A stretch of 64,000 bases of DNA from Bogoriella caseilytica (GTDB lineage: Bacteria > Actinomycetota > Actinomycetes > Actinomycetales > Actinomycetaceae). The notes beneath the pieces were generated by a model. The model worked only from the letters and a program-made list of their open reading frames with translations. It had not been told where the DNA came from and did not search any database. Shown here in pieces: positions 56,399 to 64,000 of this stretch. Location of the stretch: contig NZ_RKHK01000001.1 of assembly GCF_003752405.1 (NCBI RefSeq), positions 124,001-188,000 on the forward strand. The letters are read 5' to 3'. How positions within the stretch are numbered: position 1 is the stretch's first letter; the number at the start of each line of letters is the position of its first letter. The position numbers and the translations under genes are program-made.

Positions 56399-57733
56399 TC
56401 AGAGCGCAGGAATGAAGCGCTGCAACTCGTAGTCGGTGACCTGGTTGCGGTAGTCGGCAAACTCTCGGCGCTTGTTGCGCAGGAAGAACTCGAAGGTGTC
56501 CTCGCCCAGGGTCTCGGCCACGAGCTCGGAGTTCTCCATGATCTCGATGGCTTCGCGCAGCGAGGCCGGCAGGGAGCGGATCCCCAGGGCCTTGCGCTCG
56601 GCGCGGGACATGGCCGAGACGTCCTCACTGGCGCCCTCGGGCAGCTCGTAGTCCTCCTCGATCCCCTTCAGGCCCGCGGCGAGCATCACCGAGAAGGCCA
56701 GGTAGGGGTTGGCGGAGGAGTCCATCGCGCGGTATTCCACGCGCGCCGATCCGGACTTGTCCGGCTTGTACATCGGCACCCGCACCAGGGCGGAGCGGTT
56801 GTTGTGGCCCCACGAGATGTGGCTGGGAGCCTCATCCCCGGCCCAGAGGCGCTTGTAGGAGTTCACGTACTGGTTGCACACCGCGGTGATCTCCGCCGAG
56901 TGGCGTAGCAGCCCGGCGATGAACTTCCTCGCCGTCTCGGAGAGGTGGTACTCCCCCGCCGGATCGTGGAAGACGTTCTGTTCACCCTCGAACAGCGACA
57001 TGTGCACGTGCATACCGGAGCCGGGCTGGTCCACCAGCGGCTTGGGCATGAAGGTGGCGAAGACGTCCTGCCGGAGCGCGACCTCCTTGACCACGGTGCG
57101 GAAGGTCTGGATGTTGTCGGCCATGGACAGGGCATCGGCGAAGCGCAGGTCGATCTCGTTCTGGCCCGGCCCGGCCTCGTGGTGGGAGAACTCCACCGAG
57201 ATGCCCATGTCCTCCAGGGCGGTGATGGCCTCGCGCCGGAAATCGTGGGCGGTACCGCGGGCGACGTGATCGAAGTAGCCACCACTGTCCACCGGGATCA
57301 GCGGGTCTGAGGGCCCGGAGACGTTCTTGAAGAGATAGAACTCGATCTCGGGGTGGATGTAGTAGGTGAAGCCGGCATCAGCGGCCTTGCCGAGCGCCCG
57401 CTTCAGCACACTGCGCGGATCGGAGGCTGCGGGCTCCCCCGTGGGCGTGAGGATGTCGCAGAACATCCGCGCTACACCCTCGTCATCGTTCCAGGGCAGC
57501 ACCTGGAAGGTGGAGGGGTCGGGCTTGACCAGCATGTCGGACTCATAGACCCGGGACAGTCCCTCGATCGAGGAGCCGTCGAAGCCGATCCCCTCAGCGA
57601 ACGCGCCTTCGAGCTCAGCCGGGGCGATCGCCACCGACTTGAGCACGCCGAGCACATCGGTGAACCACAGCCGGATGAAGCGCACCTCTCGCTCTTCGAT
57701 CGTGCGGAGGACGTACTCCTGCTGCTTGTCCAT
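56399..57733 (-). CDS. glnA2: glutamine synthetase-like protein GlnA2
   Basis: A 444-residue type I GS-fold ligase. Motifs: [44 protein letters not shown] and [10 protein letters not shown]. The adenylylation loop lacks Tyr ([14 protein letters not shown]), so GlnE should not act on it although the genes are adjacent. In Streptomyces the GlnA2 group acts on polyamines, so true glutamine synthesis is not certain. The ATG at 57733 follows GAGGAGA. Confidence 0.92.
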   Translation of the reverse strand: MDKQQEYVLRTIEEREVRFIRLWFTDVLGVLKSVAIAPAELEGAFAEGIGFDGSSIEGLSRVYESDMLVKPDPSTFQVLPWNDDEGVARMFCDILTPTGEPAASDPRSVLKRALGKAADAGFTYYIHPEIEFYLFKNVSGPSDPLIPVDSGGYFDHVARGTAHDFRREAITALEDMGISVEFSHHEAGPGQNEIDLRFADALSMADNIQTFRTVVKEVALRQDVFATFMPKPLVDQPGSGMHVHMSLFEGEQNVFHDPAGEYHLSETARKFIAGLLRHSAEITAVCNQYVNSYKRLWAGDEAPSHISWGHNNRSALVRVPMYKPDKSGSARVEYRAMDSSANPYLAFSVMLAAGLKGIEEDYELPEGASEDVSAMSRAERKALGIRSLPASLREAIEIMENSELVAETLGEDTFEFFLRNKRREFADYRNQVTDYELQRFIPAL

Positions 57734-57937
57734 CGAGGTCTCCTCTACCTGCCGCTTAGCTGCCATCGCTCAGCACCTAGTCTTCCATGCGTGCTGCTCG
57801 ATCCGGGCCGCCGCACCCGCGATCCGGACAGGCCTCGGCCAGGACATAGACTGGGCCGCGGCCCGCACGGGCCGTCGGGGCCACCACGCCGGTCGAGCCG
57901 CGACCAGCCCATCACAGGTACGGACGCCAGGAGCATG

Positions 57938-58699
57938 ATGAGCACTTCCCAGTCTTTCGCCTTCGGCATCGACATCGGTGGCACCGGAATCAAAGGCGCT
58001 CCGGTGGACGTCACCACCGGGGAGCTCACCGCGAACCGCCACCGGGTCTCCACCCCGAAGCCCTCGACTCCCGACGCCGTCGCTGAGGCCGTCAAGGAGC
58101 TCGTGGCCTACCACAAGGTGGCGCAGGGCACCCCCATCGGACTGACCTTCCCCGCCCCGATCAAGCACGGCGTGGCGCCCTTCATCGCGAACCTCGACCA
58201 GTCCTGGAAGGGCGTGGACGTCCCCGCCCTGATGAGCGAGGCCACCGGCATGCCGGTCTCCGGCGTCAACGACGCCGACGCCGCCGGCGTGGCCGAGGCG
58301 TACTACGGAGCCGCCAAGGATGTCGAGGGCGTCGTCCTGCTCACCACGCTCGGCACCGGAATCGGCTCCGCACTGCTGGTGAACGGCACCCTGGTGCCCA
58401 ACACCGAACTCGGCCACCTGGAGCTGGACGGCTACAACGCGGAGTCACGCGCCGCCACCTCGGCCCGTGAACGCGAGGACCTCAGCTGGAAGCGATGGGC
58501 CGAACGCCTTCAGCGCTATTACGAGCACGTCGAGATGCTCTTCTCCCCCGACATGATCGTCGTCGGTGGTGGCGTGTCGAAGAACCACGAGAAATTCCTA
58601 CCGTTGCTGACCACCAAGGCTCCCCTGGTGCCCGCCAAGCTGCGCAACAACGCCGGCATCGTCGGCGCCGCACACCTCGCGGCCATCGGCTACCGCTGA
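57938..58699 (+). CDS. ppgK: polyphosphate glucokinase
   Basis: Phosphorylates glucose using polyphosphate (or ATP), a typical actinobacterial ROK-type enzyme. The 253-residue protein has [15 protein letters not shown] (phosphate loop), [19 protein letters not shown] (catalytic Asp region), [14 protein letters not shown] and [16 protein letters not shown] precedes tandem ATGs at 57935 and 57938; the second has the better spacing. Divergent from glnA2. Confidence 0.94.
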   Translation: MSTSQSFAFGIDIGGTGIKGAPVDVTTGELTANRHRVSTPKPSTPDAVAEAVKELVAYHKVAQGTPIGLTFPAPIKHGVAPFIANLDQSWKGVDVPALMSEATGMPVSGVNDADAAGVAEAYYGAAKDVEGVVLLTTLGTGIGSALLVNGTLVPNTELGHLELDGYNAESRAATSAREREDLSWKRWAERLQRYYEHVEMLFSPDMIVVGGGVSKNHEKFLPLLTTKAPLVPAKLRNNAGIVGAAHLAAIGYR

Positions 58700-58731
58700 G
58701 GACACTCGCGTCGCCGGCCCGCCCGGCAGAG

Positions 58732-59385
58732 CTAGCCCGGGCTCTCGCTGAGCGCTGCGGCTCCGGGATCCTCGTGCGCCTCGGCGAATCCTGAGATGGC
58801 GAAGGCGAGGATCGGCTCGTCCAGGCCGGCGAGCACGTGCTCGCGCTCGCCCAGGTAGGACTCCGCGCCGTTCCACTCACTCTTGACGACGACGCCGTCC
58901 GCCGCCCAGTGCGAGCTCGTGCGCCGGCCACCGGCCACGACATCGAATCGGCGGCACTCCCGTCTCCCGCCCGGCACATCGACCGTCTCGGTCCCGGCAG
59001 CCGCGATCGCTGCGGTCGCGGCTCCGGCGAGGGGATCGGAGTCGGCGAGCACCAGGAACTCCTCGCGGGCGGGTTCCTGGGCCTCCCGGGTCACCACGTC
59101 GAGTAACAGCAGATATTCGCCGTAGCTCGGCAGCGTCGTCTCCCCGAGCTCTGCCGCGTCCCGGTCGACGGCGGACGAGACCCCACCGGGCTCCTGCCGG
59201 TACTCCGCACGCTCCCAGCTCTGGCCGTCATCCTCGAATCGGATCACCGACTCGGCCCGGAACAGCTCGCCGTCGCCGATCGGGAAGACGATCCGCGTGG
59301 TCAGCTCCGGATGGTCATAGCGCCGCCCCAGCACTCCGCGCTGCGGCGCGCCGGCACCCAGATAGAAGGACTCCCAGCGTTCCAT
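58732..59385 (-). CDS. conserved hypothetical protein, 217 residues
   Basis: No family recognised. No signal or membrane helix. The body alternates beta-rich stretches (TTRIVFPIGDGELFRAESVIRF, EYLLLLDVVTRE, CRRFDVVAGG) that could form a barrel, ending in an acidic tail. GGGGAG precedes the ATG. Confidence 0.65.
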   Translation of the reverse strand: MERWESFYLGAGAPQRGVLGRRYDHPELTTRIVFPIGDGELFRAESVIRFEDDGQSWERAEYRQEPGGVSSAVDRDAAELGETTLPSYGEYLLLLDVVTREAQEPAREEFLVLADSDPLAGAATAAIAAAGTETVDVPGGRRECRRFDVVAGGRRTSSHWAADGVVVKSEWNGAESYLGEREHVLAGLDEPILAFAISGFAEAHEDPGAAALSESPG

Positions 59386-59460
59386 GAGTACTCCCCTGCT
59401 CCCGGTCCATCTCAGCGGTCAGGCGAGCCTAGCGACATCGTCAAGAACTCCCGTCGGTGC

Positions 59461-60459
59461 TCATCGACCCACCATCTGCTCGTAGATCGGCTTCAGCTCC
59501 AGGTACGCGTCGCTCCAGTCACGGCCGGACCGGCTCTCGATTTGCTCAAGGAAGCTCTGCCAACCCGCGCCGTACTGCACCAGGTCCGCCGACCCGAGGC
59601 CTGCATGCTCGAGGACGAGGAGCACGCCATCCTCACTGGAGCTCAGGGTGACTCGCAGAAGCGACTCGGCGGAGTCGGCGTCGTCGGTCGCTGCCCAGGT
59701 GACCTCGAGCAGGCGCAACGGCTCGCATCGCTGGACTACGCCTTCAGCATACTCGGCGCCATCGTCCCAGAAGGTGCGCCATCGCGCCCCCACTCCCGTA
59801 CCGTCGACCGTCACCGGCGCGAACCAGCGAGCGATCCGCTCCGGCTCGGTGACCACGCTCCAGGCATCGGGCAGATCGGCTTCGAGCCGCCGCTCGAAGC
59901 GCAGGCTCCCCCGGCTTCCGCCCACCTGGACCGCAGCCAGTCCGGGCGGCAGCTGACGCTGGTACTCGGGCACGGCACGCGTCCAACGCTGCTGCCAGTC
60001 CTCGGCGAGCTCACGCCCGTCCACGTGGGCCTCGAGCTGATCGAGATAGGCCTGCCATCCCGCGGCCAGCCCCCGGGCGTGCGGCGCCGCCAGTCCGCTG
60101 TGCACCAGATGCAGAACCGTCACCGCGTCTCGCGGTTCCAGCGTGGCCTCGACGCGACTCGGCCCAGCGCCGGGCACCTCCCAGGTGACGACCAGGCGGG
60201 AGTACTCCTCGCACTCCAGAATCTTTCCGGTCACCACATCGTCCTCGGCGTCACCGAAGACGATGCGGTAATCGGCGCCGTCGAACTCCACCGGCGCCAT
60301 CCAGCGTGCGAGCCGCTCCGGCACGGTCAGCAAGGACCAGGCCTCCGCCGGTCCGGAGGTCAGGTGGCGCTCGAACTCCACCCGCGCCTGCCCGTCGAGC
60401 AAGGGGACGATGCGACCGGCGCCGCTCGGCGCACCGTGGCCAGAATCTGCAGGACTCAT
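59461..60459 (-). CDS. tandem SRPBCC (AHSA1-type) domain protein
   Basis: A 332-residue protein with two AHSA1-like lipid/ligand-binding domains. Each has the same order of blocks: ERHLTSGPAEAWSLLTVPERLARWMAP then VTWEVPG and WQAYLDQLEAH in the first (about 28-150), and ERRLEADLPDAWSVVTEPER, EVTWAATD and WQSFLEQIE in the second (about 187-320). Its start overlaps the ArsR stop (ATGA). ArsR-AHSA1 pairs are common in actinobacteria; the ligand is unknown. Confidence 0.86.
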   Translation of the reverse strand: MSPADSGHGAPSGAGRIVPLLDGQARVEFERHLTSGPAEAWSLLTVPERLARWMAPVEFDGADYRIVFGDAEDDVVTGKILECEEYSRLVVTWEVPGAGPSRVEATLEPRDAVTVLHLVHSGLAAPHARGLAAGWQAYLDQLEAHVDGRELAEDWQQRWTRAVPEYQRQLPPGLAAVQVGGSRGSLRFERRLEADLPDAWSVVTEPERIARWFAPVTVDGTGVGARWRTFWDDGAEYAEGVVQRCEPLRLLEVTWAATDDADSAESLLRVTLSSSEDGVLLVLEHAGLGSADLVQYGAGWQSFLEQIESRSGRDWSDAYLELKPIYEQMVGR

Positions 60460-60794
60460 GAGTTTCCCTTCCGACGGGCAGCATTGCCGCGGGCAATCTC
60501 GGTCTCGAGCGCGTCGAGACGCTGGTTCCAGAAGGCGGAGACCTGCTCCACCCAGGTGGTGATGTCCTCCATGGCCTCGGGGCGCAGGGAGTATTGCCGG
60601 CGGGCGCCGTCCACATCACTGAGAACGACGCCGGCCTCGCGCAGCACGCGCAGGTGCCGGGACGTGGCCGGCTGACTGATTCCGAAATCCTCGGCGGCCA
60701 CGCGCGCCAGCGCACCGGCTGGTCGCGGCCCAGCGGCCAGTTCCTCCACCAGGCGCCGCCTCACGGGATCACCGAGGGCATCAAGTGCGTGCAT
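60456..60794 (-). CDS. ArsR family transcriptional regulator
   Basis: A 112-residue winged-helix repressor: DPVRRRLVEELAAGPRPAGAL, recognition helix ISQPATSRHLRVLREAGVV, wing DGARRQYSLRPE. No metal-binding Cys pair, so it is the non-metal type usually paired with SRPBCC proteins. Translationally coupled to the SRPBCC gene. Confidence 0.88.
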   Translation of the reverse strand: MHALDALGDPVRRRLVEELAAGPRPAGALARVAAEDFGISQPATSRHLRVLREAGVVLSDVDGARRQYSLRPEAMEDITTWVEQVSAFWNQRLDALETEIARGNAARRKGNS

Positions 60795-60815
60795 GTCAGA
60801 ACTATTTCATGGCCA

Positions 60816-60825
60816 GTTATATAAC
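60816..60825. promoter_or_regulatory. AT-rich palindrome GTTATATAAC, candidate ArsR operator or -10 region
   Basis: A perfect 10-bp palindrome 21 bases upstream of the ArsR start, in one of the few AT-rich spots of the window. Confidence 0.35.
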
Positions 60826-60865
60826 GCAAGAGTGATACTAGATTGCTGGCCGCCACTCTCCGAGC

Positions 60866-60871
60866 ACTAGA
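60866..60871. repeat. 6-bp target site duplication, left copy (ACTAGA)
   Basis: ACTAGA directly abuts the left inverted repeat and is repeated at 61979-61984 beside the right one. Confidence 0.85.
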
Positions 60872-61978
60872 TGTGATGTTCAGGGAGGTTGTTCGGGCTG
60901 GGGCGGCGTGGCCTGCTGAGAGGTGAAGGCCTCCGGTTGTGAAGTGGAGATGTCGAGTAACCGCTTCACAACCAGGAGGCCTTCGTGTCCCACGCTAACG
61001 CTGCTTTGACCCCTCGTGCCCGGGCGCGCCTGGCGCGTCTGATCGTTGACGATGGCTGGAGCCCCACGACGGCAGCGCGGATGTTCATGGTCTCGCCCAA
61101 CACTGCGAGGAAGTGGGCTGAGCGCTACCGCGCCGAAGGGGTGGCCGGGATGGCTGACCGGTCCTCGCGCCCGCGTCAGTGCCCTTCAAAGACCCCGCAG
61201 AAGGTGGTGCGCCGGATCGTCTCGCTGCGGCTGCGTCACCGCCTGGGACCGGTCCAGATCGCTGGGCGTCTGGGCGTGCCGGCCAGCACCGTTCACGCTG
61301 TGCTGGTGCGCTGCCGGCTGAACCGGCTCTCCCGAATCGACCGGGTCACCGGGGAAGCGATCCGCCGCTACGAACACGACCACCCCGGCTCGTTGATCCA
61401 CGTCGATGTCACCAAGTTCGGCAACATCCCCGACGGCGGCGGACACCGCTACCTCGGGCGTGAACAGGGAGGGAAGAACCGCCGATCCACCGCTCAGCGC
61501 ACCGGGCAGCGAACCCTCCACCGCTCACCACGCCTGGGCCGGGGCTACGTGCACACGGTCATCGATGACCACTCCCGGATCGCCTACGCCGAGATCCACG
61601 CCGATGAGAAGGCCACCACCGCCACAGCCGTGCTGCGCCGGGCAGTGGCCTGGTTCGCCGAGCGCGGGATCGCCGTCGAGCGGGTCCTTTCCGACAACGG
61701 CTCTGCCTACCGCTCGCGGCTGTGGGCTCACGCCTGCGCCGAGCTTGGCATCAAGGCCAAGAGAATCCGGCCATATCGGCCCCAGACCAACGGAAAAATC
61801 GAACGCTTCCACCGCACTCTGGCCGAGGAATGGGCCTACGCCCGCTTCTACACCTCAGAGACCCAGCGCCGCGACGCCCTGCCGCAGTGGTTGCACTTCT
61901 ACAATCACCACCGTCCCCACTCCTCAACCGGAGGACGACCACCAGTCACCCGACTGACCAACCTCCCTGAACATCACA
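60872..61978 (+). mobile_element. complete IS481-family insertion sequence, 1107 bp
   Basis: Bounded by 25-bp inverted repeats (60872-60896 and 61954-61978) starting TGTGATGTTCAGGGAGGTTG; the first 20 bases are identical and 23 of 25 match. A 6-bp duplication ACTAGA flanks it. It holds one intact transposase gene and a leader hairpin. The intact ends, duplication and reading frame indicate a recent insertion. Confidence 0.93.
60925..60984 (+). promoter_or_regulatory. hairpin that buries the transposase ribosome-binding site
   Basis: 60925-60944 pairs with 60964-60973 and 60975-60984: 20 base pairs with a single bulged A at 60974 and a 19-base loop. The right arm contains AGGAGG (60974-60979) and ends one base before the GTG start at 60985. 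Confidence 0.8.
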
Positions 61979-61983
61979 ACTAG
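60985..61983 (+). CDS. IS481 family transposase
   Basis: A 332-residue DDE transposase. N-terminal helix-turn-helix (TTAARMFMVSPNTARKWAER) and a second HTH, then the catalytic core: LIHVDVTKFG (first Asp), VLSDNGSAYRS (second Asp), and NGKIERFHRTL (Glu). GTG start with AGGAGG upstream inside a hairpin. The last codons run through the right inverted repeat and the TAG stop (61981-61983) lies in the duplicated target sequence, outside the element itself. Confidence 0.95.
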   Translation: MSHANAALTPRARARLARLIVDDGWSPTTAARMFMVSPNTARKWAERYRAEGVAGMADRSSRPRQCPSKTPQKVVRRIVSLRLRHRLGPVQIAGRLGVPASTVHAVLVRCRLNRLSRIDRVTGEAIRRYEHDHPGSLIHVDVTKFGNIPDGGGHRYLGREQGGKNRRSTAQRTGQRTLHRSPRLGRGYVHTVIDDHSRIAYAEIHADEKATTATAVLRRAVAWFAERGIAVERVLSDNGSAYRSRLWAHACAELGIKAKRIRPYRPQTNGKIERFHRTLAEEWAYARFYTSETQRRDALPQWLHFYNHHRPHSSTGGRPPVTRLTNLPEHHN

Positions 61984-61984
61984 A
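61979..61984. repeat. 6-bp target site duplication, right copy (ACTAGA)
   Basis: This copy contains the CTAG that serves as stop codon for the transposase on the plus strand and for mgtE on the minus strand. Confidence 0.85.
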
Positions 61985-63335
61985 TGCCGAGGACCACCTT
62001 GGCCACGGAGAAGTAGATGATCAAGCCGAGGGTGTCCACGATGGTCGCGATGAAGGGCGCCGAGACGATCGCCGGGTCCACCCCCACCTTCCGGGCGGTC
62101 AATGGCACCGCTGATCCCGCCGTGGTCGCGAGGGTACAGACGGCGACCACGGTGATCGCCAGGACGACAGCGATCGGGGCGCCGGCCACCAGCATCGCGG
62201 GCAGGAAGCCCACGGTGGCCAGGGTGGCGCCGAGCATGGCGCCGACCAGCACCTCGCGGCCGACCACGCGCAAGATGTCGCCCGGGGTGACGTGCTCGAC
62301 CGCCATCGCCCGTACGACCGTGGTGGCGGCCTGAGCACCGGCGTTACCGCCGGTGCCGATGAGCAAGGGGATGAACAGCGCCAGTGCGACGACCGTGTCG
62401 AGTTCCTCCTCGAAGAAGGACTGCACGCCCACCGTCAGCGATGCGGCAACAATGAGTACAAGGAGCCACACCACACGTGCCTTGACCAGGCCGAACAGCG
62501 AGGTCGACAGGTAGGGCCTGCGCAGTGGCTCGGTACCACCGGATCGGGCGGCGTCCTCGTCTTCTTCGTCCTCGAGGATCTCCATGGCGTCGTCGACGGT
62601 GAGTACGCCCACCAGGCGCGACTCGTGGTCGACGATCGGGATCGCGATGAACCCGCCCTCACGCACCTGCCGGGCGGCATCCTCCTGGTCGTCCGTGGCC
62701 TCGGCCCACACCGGCTCGGACATGATCTCCCCCAGCGGCGTCGCGGGGTCGGAGAGCAGCAGGCGGCGCAGCGAGACCACGCCGACCACCCGGCGACCCT
62801 CGGCGAGGACCGGCACGGAGTAGATCGTCTCGGCCGCATCGCCGTAGGCGCGCAACCGCTCGATCGCGCGTCCTGCCGTCATGTCCACCGGCAGCCAGGC
62901 CACCTCGGGGGTCATCCGCCGCCCGGCGGAGTTCTCCGGATAGCCGAGCAGGGTGGTGGTCATCGAGCGTTCACTGGGGCTCAAGCCGGAGAGGAGTTTC
63001 GCGACCAGTCCGGCGGGCAGCTCGTCGAAGAGCCGCGCCCGGTCGTCGGGATCGAGGCCGGCGACAAGATCCGCGATGGTCTCCTCACGCAGCTCATCGA
63101 TCAGTTCGGACTGCAGCGCGGGATCGAGGTTCTCGAAGACCTCGAGCGCCTCGCCCTTGGGGAGCAGGCGGAAGGCGATGGCGCGCTCGTCATTCGGCAT
63201 TCGCTCGATGACGTTGGTGGCCTCAGCGGGATCGAGAGCGGCGAGCCGCGCACGCAGCGCGCGCAACTCCGCAGCGTCCGCCCGTGGGTGGTGCTGCTCG
63301 GGGGGAGGATGCTGCCCTGGGGTACTTGCGACCAT
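61980..63335 (-). CDS. mgtE: magnesium transporter MgtE
   Basis: Mg2+ channel of 451 residues. An N-terminal helical MgtE domain (about 20-130, with ALDPAEATNVIERMPNDE repeats) and a CBS pair (about 130-255, PVWAEATDDQEDAARQVREG) sense cytoplasmic Mg2+; five membrane helices follow (about 285-450) with the pore motif GTGGNAGAQAATTVVR. ATG at 63335, with GTG immediately before it at 63338. The IS481 copy is inserted at the stop codon, leaving the protein intact. Confidence 0.95.
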   Translation of the reverse strand: MVASTPGQHPPPEQHHPRADAAELRALRARLAALDPAEATNVIERMPNDERAIAFRLLPKGEALEVFENLDPALQSELIDELREETIADLVAGLDPDDRARLFDELPAGLVAKLLSGLSPSERSMTTTLLGYPENSAGRRMTPEVAWLPVDMTAGRAIERLRAYGDAAETIYSVPVLAEGRRVVGVVSLRRLLLSDPATPLGEIMSEPVWAEATDDQEDAARQVREGGFIAIPIVDHESRLVGVLTVDDAMEILEDEEDEDAARSGGTEPLRRPYLSTSLFGLVKARVVWLLVLIVAASLTVGVQSFFEEELDTVVALALFIPLLIGTGGNAGAQAATTVVRAMAVEHVTPGDILRVVGREVLVGAMLGATLATVGFLPAMLVAGAPIAVVLAITVVAVCTLATTAGSAVPLTARKVGVDPAIVSAPFIATIVDTLGLIIYFSVAKVVLGI

Positions 63336-63395
63336 CACTCGCCCCTTCCTGCTCGGTACCGGCTCCTCACCCTAGTTCAGGAGCGAGCACTTTCC

Positions 63396-64000
63396 TCAGC
63401 TGGCGATGGTCAGGCAGCTGGGCCCGAGCAGGGCCTTGAGATCGCCGTACAGCGCCGGGGTGGGATCGACGCGGAGCTGATCGGCCAGGGACAGCACGAT
63501 CGCCTTCCCGGGCCTGGTCAGGTGCACCCGCACCTCCGACTGGCCAGGGTGGTTGCTCAGGATTCCCCGGAGCTGCTCCACCACGGGTGTGGTGCAGCGG
63601 TTCTCCGGCAGCGTCACGCTCACCGGCCCGGAGTCCGCCGCGGACACATCCGGCAACGTCATCTCCTGGGCATAGATCGTCGGCACCTCATCGCGCCGGT
63701 TCACCCGGCCCCGCACCGTGATGATGGTGTCCTCCGCCAGCATGGTCGAGACCGTGGCGTAGGTCTGCGGGAAGAACAGCGCCTCAACCGACCCGGTGAG
63801 GTCCTCCACCACCGCAATGGCCCAGGGATTGCCATTCTTGGTCATCTTGCGCTGCAGGGAGGTGATCAGGCCGGCGATCTGCACGTTGGCGCCGTCGGGG
63901 ACCGTCTCCCCGTCGAGCAAGGTGGCTACCTGTGTGTCGGCCACCCGCCCGAGCACGTGCTCCATCCCGGCCAGCGGGTGATCGGAGACATACAGGCCGA
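63396..64000 (-). CDS. dnaE: DNA polymerase III alpha subunit, C-terminal part (5' end outside window)
   Basis: The frame continues off the right edge. The visible 201 residues begin GLYVSDHPLAG, typical of the end of the replicative polymerase's finger/tau-linked region, then an OB-fold (VQIAGLITSLQRKMTKNGNPWA, EDLTGSVEALFFPQTY) and the extreme C-terminal domain. This is the C-terminus of an actinobacterial DnaE1. Confidence 0.9.
   Translation of the reverse strand, partial: GLYVSDHPLAGMEHVLGRVADTQVATLLDGETVPDGANVQIAGLITSLQRKMTKNGNPWAIAVVEDLTGSVEALFFPQTYATVSTMLAEDTIITVRGRVNRRDEVPTIYAQEMTLPDVSAADSGPVSVTLPENRCTTPVVEQLRGILSNHPGQSEVRVHLTRPGKAIVLSLADQLRVDPTPALYGDLKALLGPSCLTIAS

Noticed and set aside
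61985-63395. Disruption of mgtE by the insertion sequence
   Set aside because: The element lies after the last sense codon; the target duplication keeps the TAG stop, so the protein is complete.
63336-63395. Magnesium riboswitch upstream of mgtE
   Set aside because: Only 60 bases separate mgtE from dnaE and no M-box-like fold could be seen.

Overview
The window is high-GC actinobacterial DNA, most like a member of the Micrococcales (this placement is an inference from gene content; I could not run a phylogeny). Markers include the cytochrome bc1-aa3 genes in the order ctaE-qcrC-qcrA-qcrB plus ctaC-ctaD-ctaF, the actinobacteria-specific CtaF, DUF3043 and DUF4191 proteins, polyphosphate glucokinase, glnA1/glnE/glnA2, a PASTA-domain kinase, and many GTG starts with leaderless-type promoters. 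No rRNA, tRNA or CRISPR array was seen.

Layout. 1-8.4 kb: the end of a PknL-like kinase, then aroG, pfp (PPi-dependent phosphofructokinase), a small membrane protein, a FadD15-type acyl-CoA ligase and a DEDD-exonuclease/GIY-YIG fusion. 8.5-18.8 kb: Mn superoxide dismutase and the respiratory block (qcrB-qcrA-qcrC-ctaE and ctaF-ctaD-ctaC, all minus strand and translationally coupled), interrupted by a divergent receiver-domain protein coupled to trpD. 18.9-33.1 kb: FKBP lipoprotein, erpA, glycerate kinase, small membrane and lipoprotein genes, an M20 dipeptidase, pyrD with two coupled membrane proteins, pepA, then lpdA-sucB (E3-E2 of a 2-oxo-acid dehydrogenase) and cutC. 33.2-41.4 kb: a carbohydrate island (M81 metallopeptidase, ROK repressor, alpha-L-fucosidase, ABC sugar importer without ATPase, ROK sugar kinase). 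41.4-47.5 kb: a degenerate kinase-like protein, lipB-lipA, DUF4191, RDD protein and glnA1. 47.5-64 kb: a structured tandem repeat behind glnA1, a lipoprotein, aldo/keto reductase, small genes, catalase, glnE-glnA2, ppgK, an ArsR-SRPBCC pair, an intact IS481-family element at the stop codon of mgtE, and the 3' end of dnaE.

How the genes work together. From memory, the order pknL-aroG-fadD15-exonuclease/UvrC-trpD-ctaE-qcrCAB-ctaCDF-erpA-glycerate kinase-pepA-sucB-lipB-lipA-DUF4191-RDD-glnA1-glnE-glnA2 parallels the Rv2176-Rv2222 region of Mycobacterium tuberculosis, so the window is an ancient housekeeping block with accessory insertions. lipB and lipA supply the lipoyl groups used by SucB. ErpA fits the Fe-S needs of QcrA and LipA. 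GlnE adenylylates GlnA1, which carries the target Tyr and has a four-half-site GlnR-type box upstream. The fucosidase island would import and hydrolyse a fucoside under its own ROK repressor.

Most notable: a three-copy hairpin repeat starting inside the glnA1 stop region, with compensatory stem changes; an IS481 copy with intact 6-bp target duplication whose transposase stop codon is supplied by the target and shares a CTAG with the mgtE stop; a 20-bp hairpin burying the transposase ribosome-binding site; and at least 13 genes with a TANNNT hexamer 6-9 bases before the start codon.
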